A stretch of DNA of 64,000 nt from Brachionus manjavacas (Eukaryota; Rotifera; Eurotatoria; Ploima; Brachionidae): contig JAHQIY010000001.1 of NCBI GenBank assembly GCA_019054805.1, forward strand, positions 9,500,501 through 9,564,500. The letters run 5' to 3'. Numbering within the stretch: the first letter of the stretch is position 1; each line of letters begins with the position of its first letter. This document shows, piece by piece, positions 1-13,878 of the stretch. A model generated the notes under the pieces. It was given only the letters and a program-made list of their open reading frames with translations. It had not been told where the DNA came from and ran no database searches. The position numbers were made by a program, and so were the translations under genes.

Positions 1-3000
1 CTGGCTCTCGTCACTTTTTGCCCTTTGCTTCAGCTCTATGGAATTCGGCGTTTGTTCTTGCTTCAAGCACTTTATCTGGCAATCGGTGTCCGAAGGCGTT
101 ATTTGCATTTCATCCGAGGCTAGGTTGGAAAAGTGCTCGTTGTCTGACGTCATGTGCTGATCGGTATGGTCCAGGTTTTCATCGCTGCCGGACTTGAATT
201 GATTGTTGTTGGGCTTGTGGCGGCTATTTTTGCCATTGTCATCCGGATAATTGCCGTCGCTGGCTTTGGCTCGTCTGTCCAATGTCGAGTTTTGTTTGTA
301 CTTCATTAGCAAAGCCCGGATGGTCACTGGAATGGAGTGACAACGCCGGATTATTTCGCTTATTACATTTGGATTGTGCAGGTCGTTGTGGTCGCGGAAT
401 CGCGTCTCAATGTTGCCTTTGCTCACGTCAATTTCTATGGTCGTGTAGCACATTAGCTTTGGATGCTGCATGACCACCGATACCACGAATGGCGCTATCA
501 GGCCAATTTCTAGAATGCGAACATTCGGGCTACTTGCATTGGAGTAGTTGTAGTTGGTCAAGTTGTAGTTGTTGTTGGACATATTGAGTGTCGAGGTGCA
601 CAGACGCCTCATGCATGAGAGCAAAAGCTCGTTGAATAAGAGCTGTTTGCGCAGAGTACCTATTATCAAAAGCAAGTCCTGAGGATTAGTGAAAGAAATT
701 TTGTCGACTGTGACCCCCATGCAGCTTGTTTCGTCCAATTCTGTTATGTAATAAACTTGGTTTTCATCTGGTAATTGCTTTTTTTTGGATAAATTTAATT
801 TTTTGTTTGTTTTTTTTTTCTCCGGACCTTATCAATTGTGTGGCTTACTGATCATTTTTTTAAAATTCGAACATAAATTTCACAAAAATTAAGTGGCCTT
901 GAAATGGACTAGTAGATTTGGATTTTTTTGGTTATACTATTATAATTTTTTTCTCTATCAATGATAAATTATTTCCTTTAATGCAAAATTAAAAGAAATA
1001 TGCAAAAATTTGTAAATTTGAAGAGGAAAATGGGACTAATTTTGTAATTTTGCAGAATGGTATTAAAATTTGTATGTGTTTCTCGTTATTTGACCATAAA
1101 ACTAGATCACTTAATACAATATTGGTCTGAACAGAAAAAACTTGGTTATTAAATTTCAATTAGTTAAAAAAACGGAATACATATTATCTGTCAATAATCA
1201 AAGATGTTATATTATAGAATAGTTTAGATTTGAATTGTGTATTTCAGACTTCTAAATTAATAGCTTTTATCAAAATTGTCACAAGTACTTCCAGAAGCAC
1301 TAAAAGAAATACACTTGTTATTAGTTTTAAGTGGCGAGAAGACCCCTTAATAGTGTTCAAAATGTGATCGATTGTATCAGGATGTAACATGTTTAAATTT
1401 AAATTAAAAAAAATTGATTTTATAGAAATTGAATTATTTTTTATTGTATAGTAATTTTTTAAGAAAATATTTTTCGTCATTCTCAAACTATATTTTATTT
1501 TTCTCTGGTTATACTAATTTTTTATCTAATTCGGGTTTTTGTTATGGTCACAAATTTTTCATGAAAGTACCATAAACAAAGTTAAAGAAATCTAAAGTGA
1601 AAAAAAAAACTGTTTATTCTAAATTTAGCTTCTGGAAAAACTTGTTTAGCAATTTATATTACGACATTCATTTCTAAAAAAAATGCAGGTTTTTTGCAGA
1701 CTGAATTCAGAATAAACAAATTTCCTTTTTTTTGACAAAATTTACTTTATTTATAGCACCTTCATAACAAATTACCACTCTGCAAAATTTTTCTAGATCC
1801 AATGCTCCTAAATTTACTCTCTCGCAAATTTATCAGAAAATTAATTTCATTATAAGATGGGTTAAAATTTTTATTCCATACAAGGAAAAAAATTAAAATT
1901 TCAAACAATTAAAATTTTGATTAGACTTTTTATATGAAAAATGAGACTTTGTGAATTTTCATACAAAAATTCCAATACAAAATTTAAATTCTTATAAAAA
2001 ATTTGGATTTTGTACTACAGATTTATCTGCAAATTTTAAAAGGTGAGACAAACAATGTTTCATTTAATAGTCCAGTTTAAAGAAAGATTTTAAAGAAATA
2101 TTTGCCAATAAGTTGAATATTTTCAGTTAAATTGAATGTAAATTTAGAACTGAAAATAACTACCTGATTCAAAATTTTTAAAGAGCGATGAAAGGATTTT
2201 AACATTTAAGTAAAAAAAATTTAAAAATTGCAAAAATAATTCTGATTAGAATAGATCATAAACTTAAAAAATAAATAAATTTAAAAATATTGATAATTTA
2301 TTTGATCATTAATATTTCCCTTTTAAAGAAAATTCAACTTTTTTTGTTGAATTTAGTGAAGCATATTTTGTTTCATGTTGTTTCATCATCAAAGTTACAA
2401 TAGCTCAATTTTGTCTATTTATATTAATCAAATAGATTTTAATTTTTGTAATTTTCGGAAGGTTTGTATGAAAATTCAAAATGCCGAAAAATGATTTAAA
2501 TTTTTAAACATTAACTTTCAATCTTAAAAATAAAAACTAAGCAAAACATTTTTTTAGTTAAAATCGTCGAATCTGGCGTAATATTTATATGAATAAATTA
2601 TTTAGAATTTTTCTCTATTCTTGAAATATTTATAATCTAATTAAGGAAGAAAGTACCCTGATACCTGGCAACAAAAAAATTAATAAATAAAGATTTTTAA
2701 TAAATATTATTATACATTTTGAACCTTTCCAAATAATATTTAAATTTTTTATTTATTTTTTAAATATATCTATTTGTGAATAAAATTATAATTATTAAGG
2801 TATAATTAAAATATTCTGAATTTGTTTAGTATTTATTTGAGCAACAAGTACGAAGTTTTAAAAAGTTTAAAGAATGAATGCAAAATTTATAATTATTTTT
2901 TGAAAAGCCCTTTTACGTATTACGCTTAACATTTAAATTGAAAATTATTAATTTTGCTCAGCTAAAATAATTGAATGGATTACGTTTTTTTTAATAGTCT

Positions 3001-6000
3001 AAATATTTTGTAAATACTCTTAATCATAAATTTTAACTGTTCCATAGGAATTAAAGTGTGTAAAAATATCATACAGTGCTTCAATAAAATGTTCAGAATT
3101 TGCAAAATTTCATTTTTTTACGTAATTTAACATTGTTTTTAGTAAGCTTACGTAACTTTGTGTGAATATTAGTTGTGAGGAAATGTAATCTTAGAAAAAT
3201 TCCGTACCCTTACATTAAAATTTCTTTAGTTAAAACGTTCCAAAATCCTTACGGACAAAAAGGTGAGGTTTTTTTTTAAAAAAAATTGAACTTTTTCTAA
3301 AATGATTAATTAATTTATTATGAAAAATAAAAAAAATTCAAAATTCCTTACTTTTTTTTGTATAATTTTGCGTAAAATTACACATTTTTTGGTAATATTT
3401 AAAATTATTTATAATTTTGTAATGAAAATATAACTAATCAAAGTAAAATTCAAAGTTGTTTAAAAAGACTTTAAAAATAAAACATTTTTAAGAGAAAAAT
3501 TAAAAAAGTTTAAACAAATTTTTTAACAATTAGACTTTTTTCTAAAATACTGTTAAACAAGTTTAAGAAAATTTTAGCTAAGAAACATGATATTTTATAT
3601 TTATAAATATTTAAAATCTTGCTTAAAAAATTAGAGTTAAATATAGAAAAAAAACTTCAAGTTTTATTGAACTTAATATTTAGATTCTTAATGAAAGAAT
3701 CTTAGTTAATAAAAAATGATCAAACAATTGATAATATTTTTTGAAAAGAAAATTATTACGAAATACTTAACCGTCATTTCATAATTTAGTTTTTAATTTT
3801 GAATCATTTGATAATTTTTAAAACAAAAAGATTATTTTGATTAAATTATTTTCAAAAATTAATTTTCTTTGTGTTGAATGATTTTCTTATATTGTTATAA
3901 TAAAAATAATAATAATAATAAGCTACGGCAAACAAGCTTGCAGAGGCGGTCTACTAGGAGATCGCCTATGGTAGCAGATTGCGCTTTAAAAGGAAAATTA
4001 CAGAAATAAGAGAAATGGACGAGTAATTAATTAATTCTAGTAATATGATTATCAATTTACATTTAAATGATCAGTGGGTCATAAAATTGATCGGTCTGAA
4101 TTATTTATTAAAAGTTTTTTTACCACTGAATAAGCGTCGTTTAGGATCTTATTGTTGATAGCTGTTTTAGCGAGGAGTTCGAAAAATGGAGTTGGTTTTA
4201 TTGTCTCAGATGGCGCTTCGATACCTTTTTGAAGTTTTTTAGTAAATTTGCTGTTTTAAAAAAAATTATTTTGTCTTACTTATTTGTTCATGTAAAAATT
4301 TAAGTGTGCTCAAACACATAACTACTGGTTTGTTAAGCTTTACTTGAAATGTGGCTGGTATGCTTGGCGAAGAGTTTAATTGCTTTAGTGATGATTTAAA
4401 AAATAACGGAGTTCTAAAAAAAAGAATTTTTGAAAAGTTTTTATCAATGAAAATTAGGAATTATTTTAATTAAATTTTTCAAAGTCCATTTTTCAACTTT
4501 GGGTAAAATTTTGTTTTAAATAGTATTAATTTATCTGAGTATTTTTGATTAAAAAATTGTAAGCTTTTTTTCCCTAAGTAAACTTAGATAAACTTGCTTT
4601 GAAATTAACCATTTTTTTAGATTTGAAAAAATTGAAAACAAAATTTAATTTTTGACTTTTATTATAGTCTTTAATACTGTCAAGACTAAACTCAATATTA
4701 AGCTTTTCTAGAAAGCTAATTTACTTTATTGGAAATCTCTTTTTAAATTTTGATAATTTCTATTTGGTCTTATAGATTTTAGTTAAATAGAATATATTTT
4801 TTTAAAGTCTAATAGAGCTTCCTTAAGTTATTCATAATAAAAGACGATGTCAAAACCAGGCACCAAAGACACGATTATTTATTTAAGCTATCGTATTTCT
4901 TTGTGCGATATTGTAGCCTCATAAACTAAAATACAACTTTGGTAAATGCAACTAACACCATCTCGTCCATGTTTCACTTACACCGCATGCTTCAAAGATA
5001 TATTTCAGGCTTTAAATCAGCTTTAAAATTGAATATAAAGAAAGATTAGAAAAATTTTTAAATTTCTGCTTAAAAACTTGATTTAAATGCAGGCCTTAGG
5101 TCTAAAACATTTCGTTGTTGCATACACCAAAGTTATGCTTCGGTTTATGAGGATAGAGAATACGGTAATTTTTGTCGTGCCCATTTGGCTAGGTAAAGCC
5201 CATTAATCTAAAGATAAGAAGTCATGTTATTGAGATGTGACAGTATTCTGAAGAAAAAAAATTAACTATTTAAAAAGGGGTGAGGTAGGTTGGCGAACTT
5301 TAAATTAGAAAAATACCTTTAAATTTTTTTTCAAGCACAACCACAAAATTTCAACAAATTTTTTTTTTTTTTTTTTTTTAATGAGAAAAATACACTTTAA
5401 ATGAGAAATTTGGAACTATGAATGAGGAACTTTTAATGAGAATATTATACTTTCAATGAAAAAAAATACACAGTTTTTAGTGTATTTTCCTCATTTAAAT
5501 TTTTTTTTTAAATAATTTCTTTAAGTTATATTTTTTAGTGTATAATTATCTTTTCAAAGTGTATTTTTTGATTGAAGGTTTGCCAATATACTTTACCCAA
5601 GGTCTGTTTAAATTTCAAATAAAACCTTAAAAAAATTAAACTCTGTTAAACATATGCTTAGAGAAGGCGCTTTTAAATTTTAACCAAATTTACTTTATTC
5701 CTTATGGAAAGTAAAATCAAAAAAATATGCCTAGTTTTTAAAAAATAATAAAAATAAAAAAAAACAAGCTTACTGTTCAATATTAAAGTTTTGATTTACA
5801 TACGGATTTAAATATTCGAAAAGAGTGCGTTCATCGTCGTTTTCAGTCAATACTAATAGATTAGAATCGACCAGTTTATGTGTTTTGGAGGTTTGGACAA
5901 GCGAAACGCTCAAGTAAGAGCCTAGCTCGTAACTGAACAATTCGTCTGGTGACAATAAATTACTGATTGTGTGAGAAGAGTCGATTTTTTTTTTTAATTT

Positions 6001-6958
6001 GGCATTCAAATTTTGATGATGCTGAATTAAGTCAAGCGGACTTAGATAATAGTACAGCCGAAGCGGCTGACCAAGTTCACTTTTTTTAAATACACCAATT
6101 GGCGTTTGATTTATAAGCTTGTCTGTGTAGTTCGGCTGTTGATTTAGCGCGTAATAGCTCGGCTTTGTTCCGTTGACTTTTTCGTAAAATCTAAGCTCAA
6201 GTTGGTACAATTGAGACAAGTCTTTTTCCAAACACTGGATAGCTTTGAAACCGGTAGACCTTATTTGGCTAAATAATGGGAAAATATTCAATTTTTTGGC
6301 AAACAAAAAGTCAGCAGTCTCTTACGGATCGGCATCACCAAGGATAAAATTGCACTTGACGCCTTCGATATGTTTGGACAAAAGGTCCCAGTTCCATGAG
6401 CAAAAAATATTTTTTAACAAAGCACTACTCTGTTTTGATTTGAATTTAGTTTAGATAATGTAAACAAAAGCAAATTTTAAGATAAAACTGACCGTGGCTG
6501 GCTCACTGAATATTGAAAACTTGGCATCAGTTATCTCGCCACTCAGAGCGATCGTCACTTCAAAATAAAAGTCGTCTGTGGTCAAAAAAGCATTTAGCGT
6601 GTTGGGGTCTTCTTCCGATGGTGTTTTGTAAATCAGCAAGCTGCATGACTGGGCCAGATTTTCCAGTTGGTCTATCACCTGCGCTTGGTTCAGCTCTTTG
6701 GGAAAACACAAAATGAGAAATTAGATTGAAAATAAAGAAAAAAAAGAAAAAAAAAGAAAAATTTAAAATCATACTTTTGATGTGTTTTATTAAAAGATCA
6801 GTGCATTGTTTAACCAGGAGTTTGTTTATTGAGATCGAGTGACTAGGAATTCCGGACGCCGATGCCGCACCGATTCGTGTCTGTACGTGAGGAAGCTGCT
6901 TTTCTAAATCGGTCCAATTGATTGGTTTTTTAGACAGATCTTTATTACATTGATCCAT
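1..6958 (-). CDS. MED1: Mediator complex subunit 1 (MED1), partial, runs off left edge
   Basis: Seven exons on the minus strand: 6958-6775, 6695-6493, 6429-6326, 6268-5774, 4413-4280, 4224-4124 and 777-1. They total 1998 nt (666 codons), and every junction is GT-AG with matching phase. MED1 is a nuclear Mediator subunit linking transcription activators to RNA polymerase II. Recalled MED1 landmarks appear in order: 'TTDDFYFEV' in exon 2, 'LLSKHIEGV' in exon 3, 'CLEKDLSQL' and 'LYYYLSPLDL' in exon 4, 'IPATFQVKLNKPV' in exon 5, 'PFFELL' in exon 6, and 'SIPVTIRALL' in exon 7. Together these cover the conserved N-terminal MED1 domain. Exon 7 then becomes a Ser/Asp/Asn-rich tail and stays open to base 1, so the C-terminus lies outside the window. 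No LXXLL receptor box was seen. Intron 6 is about 3.3 kb. The acceptors of exons 6 and 7 are A-rich. Confidence 0.93.
778..4123 (-). other. MED1 intron 6, large and AT-rich
   Basis: This 3.3-kb intron lies between MED1 exons 6 and 7. It is very AT-rich with long A and T runs. No missing MED1 segment is needed here, because exon 6 joins exon 7 in phase and the family alignment is continuous. The only recognisable content is the 3' tail of a LINE near 3.9 kb. Confidence 0.7.
3905..4000 (-). mobile_element. LINE 3' tail with (ATT)n repeat
   Basis: An (AAT)n stretch at about 3903-3920 is followed by a GC-richer segment. Read on the minus strand, this gives 'CTCCTAGTAGACC', then 'GCAAGCTTG' and 'GTAGCTTATTATT'. 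The same series ends the LINE insertion at 61779-62230, so this is the 3' end of the same family in the opposite orientation. No coding part was seen, so it is heavily 5'-truncated. It sits inside MED1 intron 6. Confidence 0.6.
4414..5773 (-). other. MED1 intron 4
   Basis: This 1.36-kb intron separates MED1 exons 4 and 5. It holds a run of roughly 20 T at about 5360-5381 and otherwise AT-rich sequence. Nothing else was identified. Confidence 0.65.
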
Positions 6959-8739
6959 ACGATTTGACTGTGCTGTTCTTGGTGTCGAGTGTCGATGCTT
7001 TTTTCAATTTTCAAATTTAATTCAAGAATCGAGTTGAAATAATTGTCAAATTTTTGATTCATAGATTTACTCGATTCGAAAATTTTATAATCATTATCAA
7101 ATTTAACTTAATTTTTTTCTAAATCAAGTCTAAATAAGAAGCACATTTTTTTTATTTTAAAAGATAAATTAATTTTTCTTCTTTTAAAAGTTCGAAAAAA
7201 TAAACTAAAATACTCAGAGCATAATTTGCAATAATTAGCCCTTCAGAAATGCTTCTTTTCTTGGCAAAAAACAAAAAAAACAAAAACGGATGCGCCAATA
7301 GACCTAAGCAAATAACTTTTCTGTACTTGATGCTGTTTACAGGTACGTGATGTGAGCGCACATGATACGAGCCACAATTCACAGTCTCTAAATCTAGAGG
7401 ATCATTTGAAAAATTTGAATGCCTTATTTTATAACACTATTTTATCTTTAAATAAATTATTCATTTGAACCTTTTTTTTTACACCCGGTCCAAACACACA
7501 CATTCGTTCAATGAATTAAAAAAAATAAAATTTTCAAAAAAGAAAAAGCTTTTTTTTCTTCTCTCTTTTTTCTCCTAAATCAAACATACCCGCCCGATAC
7601 GCTAGATGGTATCCACACCAAAGTTGATCAAAATTTAGAATCATGATTATTTCAAAATAACCAAATTTTGACATAAACATTGTTTTCTCTTTGGCATTTC
7701 TGCGTCTACCTGGGTTTCCAGGGATCGAGCATCGCCTAAAAGGCTGGCTTGCTGTCAGCCCCATAAGAATATTGACAGAAAATTTTCCAAGCCAGTTTTC
7801 ATGTTTGATTTTAGTCCAAAACTTAAAGATAGCGAGATAATTGTGTCGCAATTTTGAGTTAAATTTTTGTTAGCTTATCTTAAATTGAGACTATGGCTTG
7901 AAAAAAAATTCATATGTTCTAATGTAAATAGACCTGAAAAATCTATTAAAATAAAATATTCGTCAGCTTTATCAGACTAGCAGATTGATCATAATAAATC
8001 GATTGAATTGGCGTTGGCGTTTGGAACCGATTGAACAAAAGTAGCCTGGCGGCAATCGCTGGTCTTGGTCGATCGAGTTTTGCTACTTTCCAAGGATTGA
8101 GAAATTTTATGAATTTGTAAAATTTAAAAATTATTTCAACAAGAACACACACACACACTCACAAAATAATAACAACGAGAACAACACAAGCATACGAAAC
8201 AATAATTCTACATATTAAAAATTTTGTTTCAAATTTTATTTTTTTGCTTTTAGCGCTCATTATTCTCTTGAATTATCACGCATTCAAGTCACGCAGCTAG
8301 ACGAAACCAACTCACACATTTATTAAGCTCACAAGCGATCACTTGATAGCTGCCTTGATCCATCCATGTAAACACACACTAGAAATTATTTTAAACGCAA
8401 ATTTATAAATTATGAAATTGTGGAGTGTGAGTGCGCGTGTCTGTGTGCATATGCTCGGCTTTTGTCTTAACATCAAACTTGAATTATTATAATGATAAAA
8501 ACCAAAATAGAATAATTAATTTTTTATTTTAGAGCACTTGGATCTAATTTGTCTTTGTGTACTTAATGGCTCTTTGGAATAAACTTAGCTTGATGCTCAA
8601 TTTAATAAAGAAAATTTTAACATTTTGTGATACAACATTGATAAGCTTGAGTTTAAAAAAGTTTAAATGTGTAAAATTATATTTCTGTTCAAAATTAATG
8701 ATTTTTTTAGCATAATTTAATTTAGGAATATTAGAATTC
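6959..8739. other. MED1 upstream region, no gene seen
   Basis: These 1.8 kb lie upstream of the MED1 start codon. They contain GC-richer islands (about 7320-7390, 7590-7850 and 7980-8100) and a short CA-rich tract near 8146-8165. They may include the MED1 promoter and untranslated sequence. Open frames here have poor codon quality and no recognised domain. Confidence 0.5.
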
Positions 8740-8911
8740 AAAGTTTGTTAGGTAAATTTATAAATAAATTATAGAGATGCGATATGCATATATTTTTTTT
8801 CAAATGACTTCCTTATTTAAACAGCAAGACTTCATAAATGTATAATTAGAAAATAAATTTTGACACTCTAGGGTTAAAACCACGACATCGCCTAACATAT
8901 AAAAAAAGAAG
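8740..8911. repeat. Dispersed repeat A, copy 1
   Basis: This segment of about 170 bp is repeated in direct orientation at 9181-9362. Both copies share 'TTAGGTAAATTTATAAATAA', 'AGAGATGCGATATGCATATA', 'CAAATGACTTCCTTATTTAA' and 'TTTTGACACTCTAGGG'. They differ by small indels, mostly in the second half. No reading frame or terminal inverted repeats were recognised. A non-autonomous element or a local duplication would both fit. Confidence 0.75.
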
Positions 8912-8940
8912 TGCTGATAAATCAAGTTATTTTTTTTTCC

Positions 8941-9113
8941 TAAACATAACATAATTTTTTTCTTATTTTTTAATTATTTAAAAAAAAACAATACTTGGAT
9001 GACGAAAATAAATAAGAAATTTAAAATAAAAAAAAAACAAAAATTTAAGGAAATTCTTACAGTCTGTATTAATTAATAGAATCAAATAGCTGTCATATGC
9101 AAAAATTAGTTCC
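8941..9113. repeat. Dispersed repeat C, copy 1
   Basis: This segment lies between the two copies of repeat A. It matches 11177-11333: both contain 'AACAATACTTGGATGACGAA', then a 'TTTAAAATAAAA' tract, and 'CAAATAGCTGTCA'. The copies are more diverged than those of repeat A. No coding content was seen. Confidence 0.65.
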
Positions 9114-9180
9114 AATTAGTTAAAAAAATTTAAAAGATTTTTGATTAAAAAGTATATTTTTTAATAAAATTCAAATGCAA

Positions 9181-9362
9181 CAAAGTCTGTTAGGTAAATT
9201 TATAAATAAATTATAGAGATGCGATATGCATATATTTTTTTTTCAAATGACTTCCTTATTTAAACAGCAAATTCTTCACGAATGTATAATACATATATGT
9301 TTAAATAAATTTTGACACTCTAGGGTAAAACCCAAGACATGACCTTACACATAAAAAAGAAG
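9181..9362. repeat. Dispersed repeat A, copy 2
   Basis: Second copy of repeat A, in direct orientation about 440 bp downstream of the first. The A-rich flank before the unit ('CAAAGTYTGTTAGG') is also shared, so the true unit may be a little longer than marked. Confidence 0.75.
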
Positions 9363-11176
9363 CTATTTATTGGCCTTTATTTTATTTCTTTATTTTAGAA
9401 AAAAAATTCAAATGAGAAGATATTAATCTTGATTTAAATTATTTTGAAAATTTAATTTATCAATAAATTTGATTGTATGAACAATATTTTAATCAAAAAG
9501 AGTTTTAGCCAACTCTACAAAAAATCGACCTTTTCTTCGACTATTCCACTGCAATTATTACAAAATCGACTAAAGTTGACTAAGTCGAATATTTTTCTAA
9601 TTAAAAAATAGTCATTTTTATATAGTTATTTATTCAGTTTTAATTATGATTAAATTAAACAAAAAAATTATAAAACTGTGACATTTTTAATTTTTCTTTA
9701 AACATTAAAGACAATTTTTGTTAATTTTGTATTGAATATATTAATTAAATACTATTAATTAATTTTTTATCATTTTTTCTTAAAAAAATTGTTTTACATA
9801 TTTTTAAAAGATTTATAATAAAAATGAAAATCAAGTTATATGCGAATTAATTTCTTTATACGTTAGAATAATTGATATTTTTTTGAAATTTGAATTGTTC
9901 TATTCTTAAATGAAAGAATTTATTTTTTAATTTTTTTTCCTTCAAATTTTTAATCTCGGTCTCTTTGTAAATTGTTTTCAGTTAAACTTATCTTAAATAT
10001 TCTCTTGCTCTTTAAATGTAGACTCTAAACGAAATAGTAAAAATAATGGAAAAAAAATAAATAAAAAATTAACAAATAACGTATTTAATTTTTTTCTTTA
10101 AAAAATCGATCTTTTAAAGAATGTTATTATTCTGATTCGGTGAACAACTCTGGTTTTAGCCAAGTTTTCCAAGTTTTTAATTTGGTTTTGTCTATACACA
10201 ACGAACAAAGCTGCAGCATTTTAAAGAAAAGTCATTAAAATGGAACATTTAAATCAACTTCTGAATAAAAGTCATCAAAAATTAGATTTAAATGGACCAC
10301 AAAAACTACAGTACCATGGAAGAATGACATTCTTGGGATTGCGGTTGACCTTTTTTAACATCCAAATTTAGTGCATTACTGTTCTTTTTTGAAAATAAAC
10401 TGAGTGATGATTAATATTATTTTAGTTATTAATACTCAAATATTCATTAACTATTGATAAACAAATTATTATTAATAAATTTAATTTTCAATAATTAAAT
10501 ACTGACAATTTTGTTTTTTAAATTTTTTTTGAAGATTTAAATTAAATTTATGTATATTTTTGAGGAGAAGATCTTTTTTAGTTATTATTTATATTGTCAA
10601 TAGATTGCAGTTGTAGAATTTAAAACATTATTTATAGCACCTTTTTAAGAAACCTTATAATTCTGAAATTTTTCCCAGAACCATTTCTCTTAACTTCACT
10701 TTTCCTAAAAAATAGAGTTAAGCACCCAATTCTTACAATTAAAATATTTTTACACTGGATTAACGAAAAATTTTTAACCTTTTTAATTTTTGATTATGAC
10801 CATTAACTTTTGTTTATTTAATTCATTTTGTCAAATTCATCTCTTTTAATTTTTAAGATATATGATTTTCTTTCTTACGGTTTTTGAAAATATTCTACCA
10901 TTACTTAGTGTGTAAAATAAAATTTAGCTCTCGAAAATGACTGAGCAAAAAATTGGTCACATTTAATATTTTAAATCTAGTTACATCCGAAGTCATTTTT
11001 TGTAAATTTTGACGGGTGCTGTCTTTTAAGGATAATGACACGTTCTTGTGGATTAAATATTACCTAGTCAGAAAGTGATAATTACTTTCTAGGCAAGACA
11101 TATTTAGGCATATTAAATTAAAATTTAGAAATTATTAATTTTTAATTTTTTTTTTCAACATTTGTTTTAAATAAAG
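9363..11176. other. AT-rich spacer, nothing recognised
   Basis: These 1.8 kb contain only short, low-quality open frames. No repeat, RNA gene or domain was recognised. Confidence 0.5.
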
Positions 11177-11333
11177 CATAATTTTTTTATTATTTATTTC
11201 AAAAAACAATACTTGGATGACGAAAAAAAATAAAAAATTTAAAATAAAAATAGAACATAAATTTAAGGACTGTTTAACTATATGAAATGATTAATAGAAC
11301 CAAATAGCTGTCACATACAAAAATTAATTACAA
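11177..11333. repeat. Dispersed repeat C, copy 2
   Basis: Diverged direct copy of 8941-9113, sharing 'CAATACTTGGATGACGAAA' and 'AAATAGCTGTCA'. It lies in gene-poor DNA with no associated reading frame. Confidence 0.65.
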
Positions 11334-13878
11334 ATCCACGTTAATTATCGTAAAATTTTGCCAAATACGTAAATTAATGTAAAATCCTTTTATCGTAACA
11401 GCACTGTAAACACTAATTTATAATTATTAACTGACTCATTTTATTATTTTATTTTTTATCCTTTTTTTTCTTTTATTTTATTTTTACATCATCAAGAGGC
11501 GCTAATTGATATTAATAATAATAAAGAATTTATTGATTTATTTTTTTTTAAACTTTTAAAGCAAATTTTTGCGTTTTGAAATTTCAAACAAGTTTTCAAT
11601 ATAAAAATGTTAAACTGATATTATTTTGTTGTAAAGATTCAAAACTTGTAACTTACAGAACAACTTAAACAATTCAATAAAGTGGAAAAACTTTTTAGTT
11701 TAATCTGCTGTGAAAATCTCATAAATCTGTGAAAATTTCAGCGATACGATTTCTTATATGCATCGAAAATTTGTGTGAATCTTCAAAATTACAAAATTTT
11801 TAATGTTTTGTTAATATCAATGATAAAATAATTTTGAAAATATAACGATTTCTAAAACTTTTGCACCCATAAATATATTTTTTAAATCATCTTATAGTGT
11901 TCTATATATTTCTGTATAGGTGAGACAGATTGTTGCATTTTTTAGAAACAATGCATATCTTCTAAAAAATTTATCTAAATAGAAACTATTAAGTCAAAAT
12001 AAAACTCACAACCCTTTGATTTATCAGTTTAAGTAAAAAAACAAACTGAAATTTCTGTAATTTTCGCTAAACTTTTATTTCTAAACACATGATAAAATAA
12101 ACAATCAAAAAACTCAGTTTGAAATCAATTAGCCAAATTAAATTGTAAATAAGAAAGAATCAAAGTTTAAAATCTGATTTGAATGCTGGCTTTTCTAAAA
12201 TGACTTTTAATATTTAAAAAAGGAACGTCTAGTCGATTTAATTAAAATGGCTTTAAATATTTATTAAACATTTTCTAATTCCATTTAAAACTATTTAGAG
12301 ATTTTAGTTTGTTGACTCTAAATAGAGAACTTTAAAATACATGTCAATTGTATTGTCAACAAATGCCATTTACTTAATGCCAGTATTCTCTGTTATTTTT
12401 TCAGAGCCAAAAATTTATTTTTAAATAGTCAATATTTTGCCATCATTTGCCAAATTTGTCTTTTGAATGTTTTTCATTAACATTTTTTAATTCTAAAGTA
12501 TTTTCAACTTTGCAGATAAAAAATATTTTGTCACATTCTAAAAATTTTAGTGCTTTTTTGAAGCTAAGCATTTTTTCAGAAAATAATTTAAAAAAAAAGA
12601 AAATATGGCTATGTTTGTTGTCGCATTAGATTTTATTTTTGAATAAAAAAGGAAAACACGTTAGATAAATTTGAAATTTAATTTATGAATAAAAACTTAA
12701 TCCAAAAACTGAGCAAAGTTGGATTTTTAATTAAATTTTGGTTCAAATTTATCCAAATTAATAGACAAAAATATTTTTTTTTAATAGTCATTGTATTGCG
12801 ATGTTTTATTTAAACTGATTGAATTTCTCAATATTTTAATTCATTCTAAAAATTTACTCAAGTTTAGAATTTAAATTAATTTATTTGTAACCAGATATCA
12901 TAAGCAATATCAGGAAATTTTAAAACACAAGTTCATAATTACCGTGAATATAAATTCTTCTTTAAAATGTTGAAATTTAACTGAAATTTTATAATGAAAG
13001 TTCAAATGAGACTGAAAATGAGTTTTTCTTACAAGTGCTCATAAAATAAAACAGACTGATCGGCAAAGCATTTGTAAGAGTAACAAATGAGCAAAAAGAA
13101 TTAGCAATTTTAATTTTTAAATAGGCAAATAAAATTATGAAATTAGTACAATTTGGAAATATGAGCGTTGAAATTTAAAAAAAAACAGTCGCCTTGAGTA
13201 ACTAATTTTTAGAACCGAAGCTAGTGCTTATTTAATTCGGTAGACTTGATTTATTTACGCTGGGAATTTAAAGTTAATATTCTATAAATTTATTCAAATA
13301 AAAAATGTTTGAATAAAACTTTAAACCAAGAATTCATGGCTAAAAAACTAGAACAATTTTTCAATAGAAATTTTTATAGTTTCATTAATGCTTTAAAATA
13401 AATAATGTCTTAAGTATCTACAAAGAGGTCTTTTTTGATTAATATTTAGATTTGTTTTTGTAAATTAATTTTTAATTTTTAACTTTGTTTTTTTTCATGA
13501 GATTAAATATTAAGATTTTAACATTTTTTTGGATCCCCAAAAAACAATTTTAAATTGAAAAGTAAATAATAACTAAGTTTTTGTTGTGTGAAGAATTTTG
13601 AGAGTCTATCTGTGAACATCTGAAAAAATCATTGATTTTAAAAGGAATTTTAGACAATTTTTTAAAGCGTACATTTACGTGCCATTATTTAGTTCATTTA
13701 TTCATTTGTAACCAAGAGAAATTTGATAAAAAAAATAAAAATTTAGGTTTTAAAATTTTTGACACATCTGGATTAAGAAAGATAAATAATATCAACAAAT
13801 TCAGAAAATTTTAAGTGAGAATTTTCCAGGCAATGATTATATATAGCCAAATAGAGATTAATGAAAAATCTTTTGTAT
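11334..13878. other. AT-rich gene-free stretch
   Basis: About 2.5 kb of AT-rich sequence. I saw no convincing exon, RNA gene or repeat. Confidence 0.5.

Noticed and set aside
282-473. Plus-strand open frame of 63 codons
   Set aside because: It is antisense to the conserved last MED1 exon, whose minus-strand frame matches MED1.
1244-1486. Minus-strand 80-codon frame in MED1 intron 6
   Set aside because: Asn/Ile/Lys-rich, as expected by chance at this base composition; not needed to complete MED1.
7534-7851. Minus-strand frame of 105 codons upstream of MED1
   Set aside because: It ends in poly-A-derived lysines and low-complexity sequence, shows no domain, and has no splice connection in phase with MED1 exon 1.
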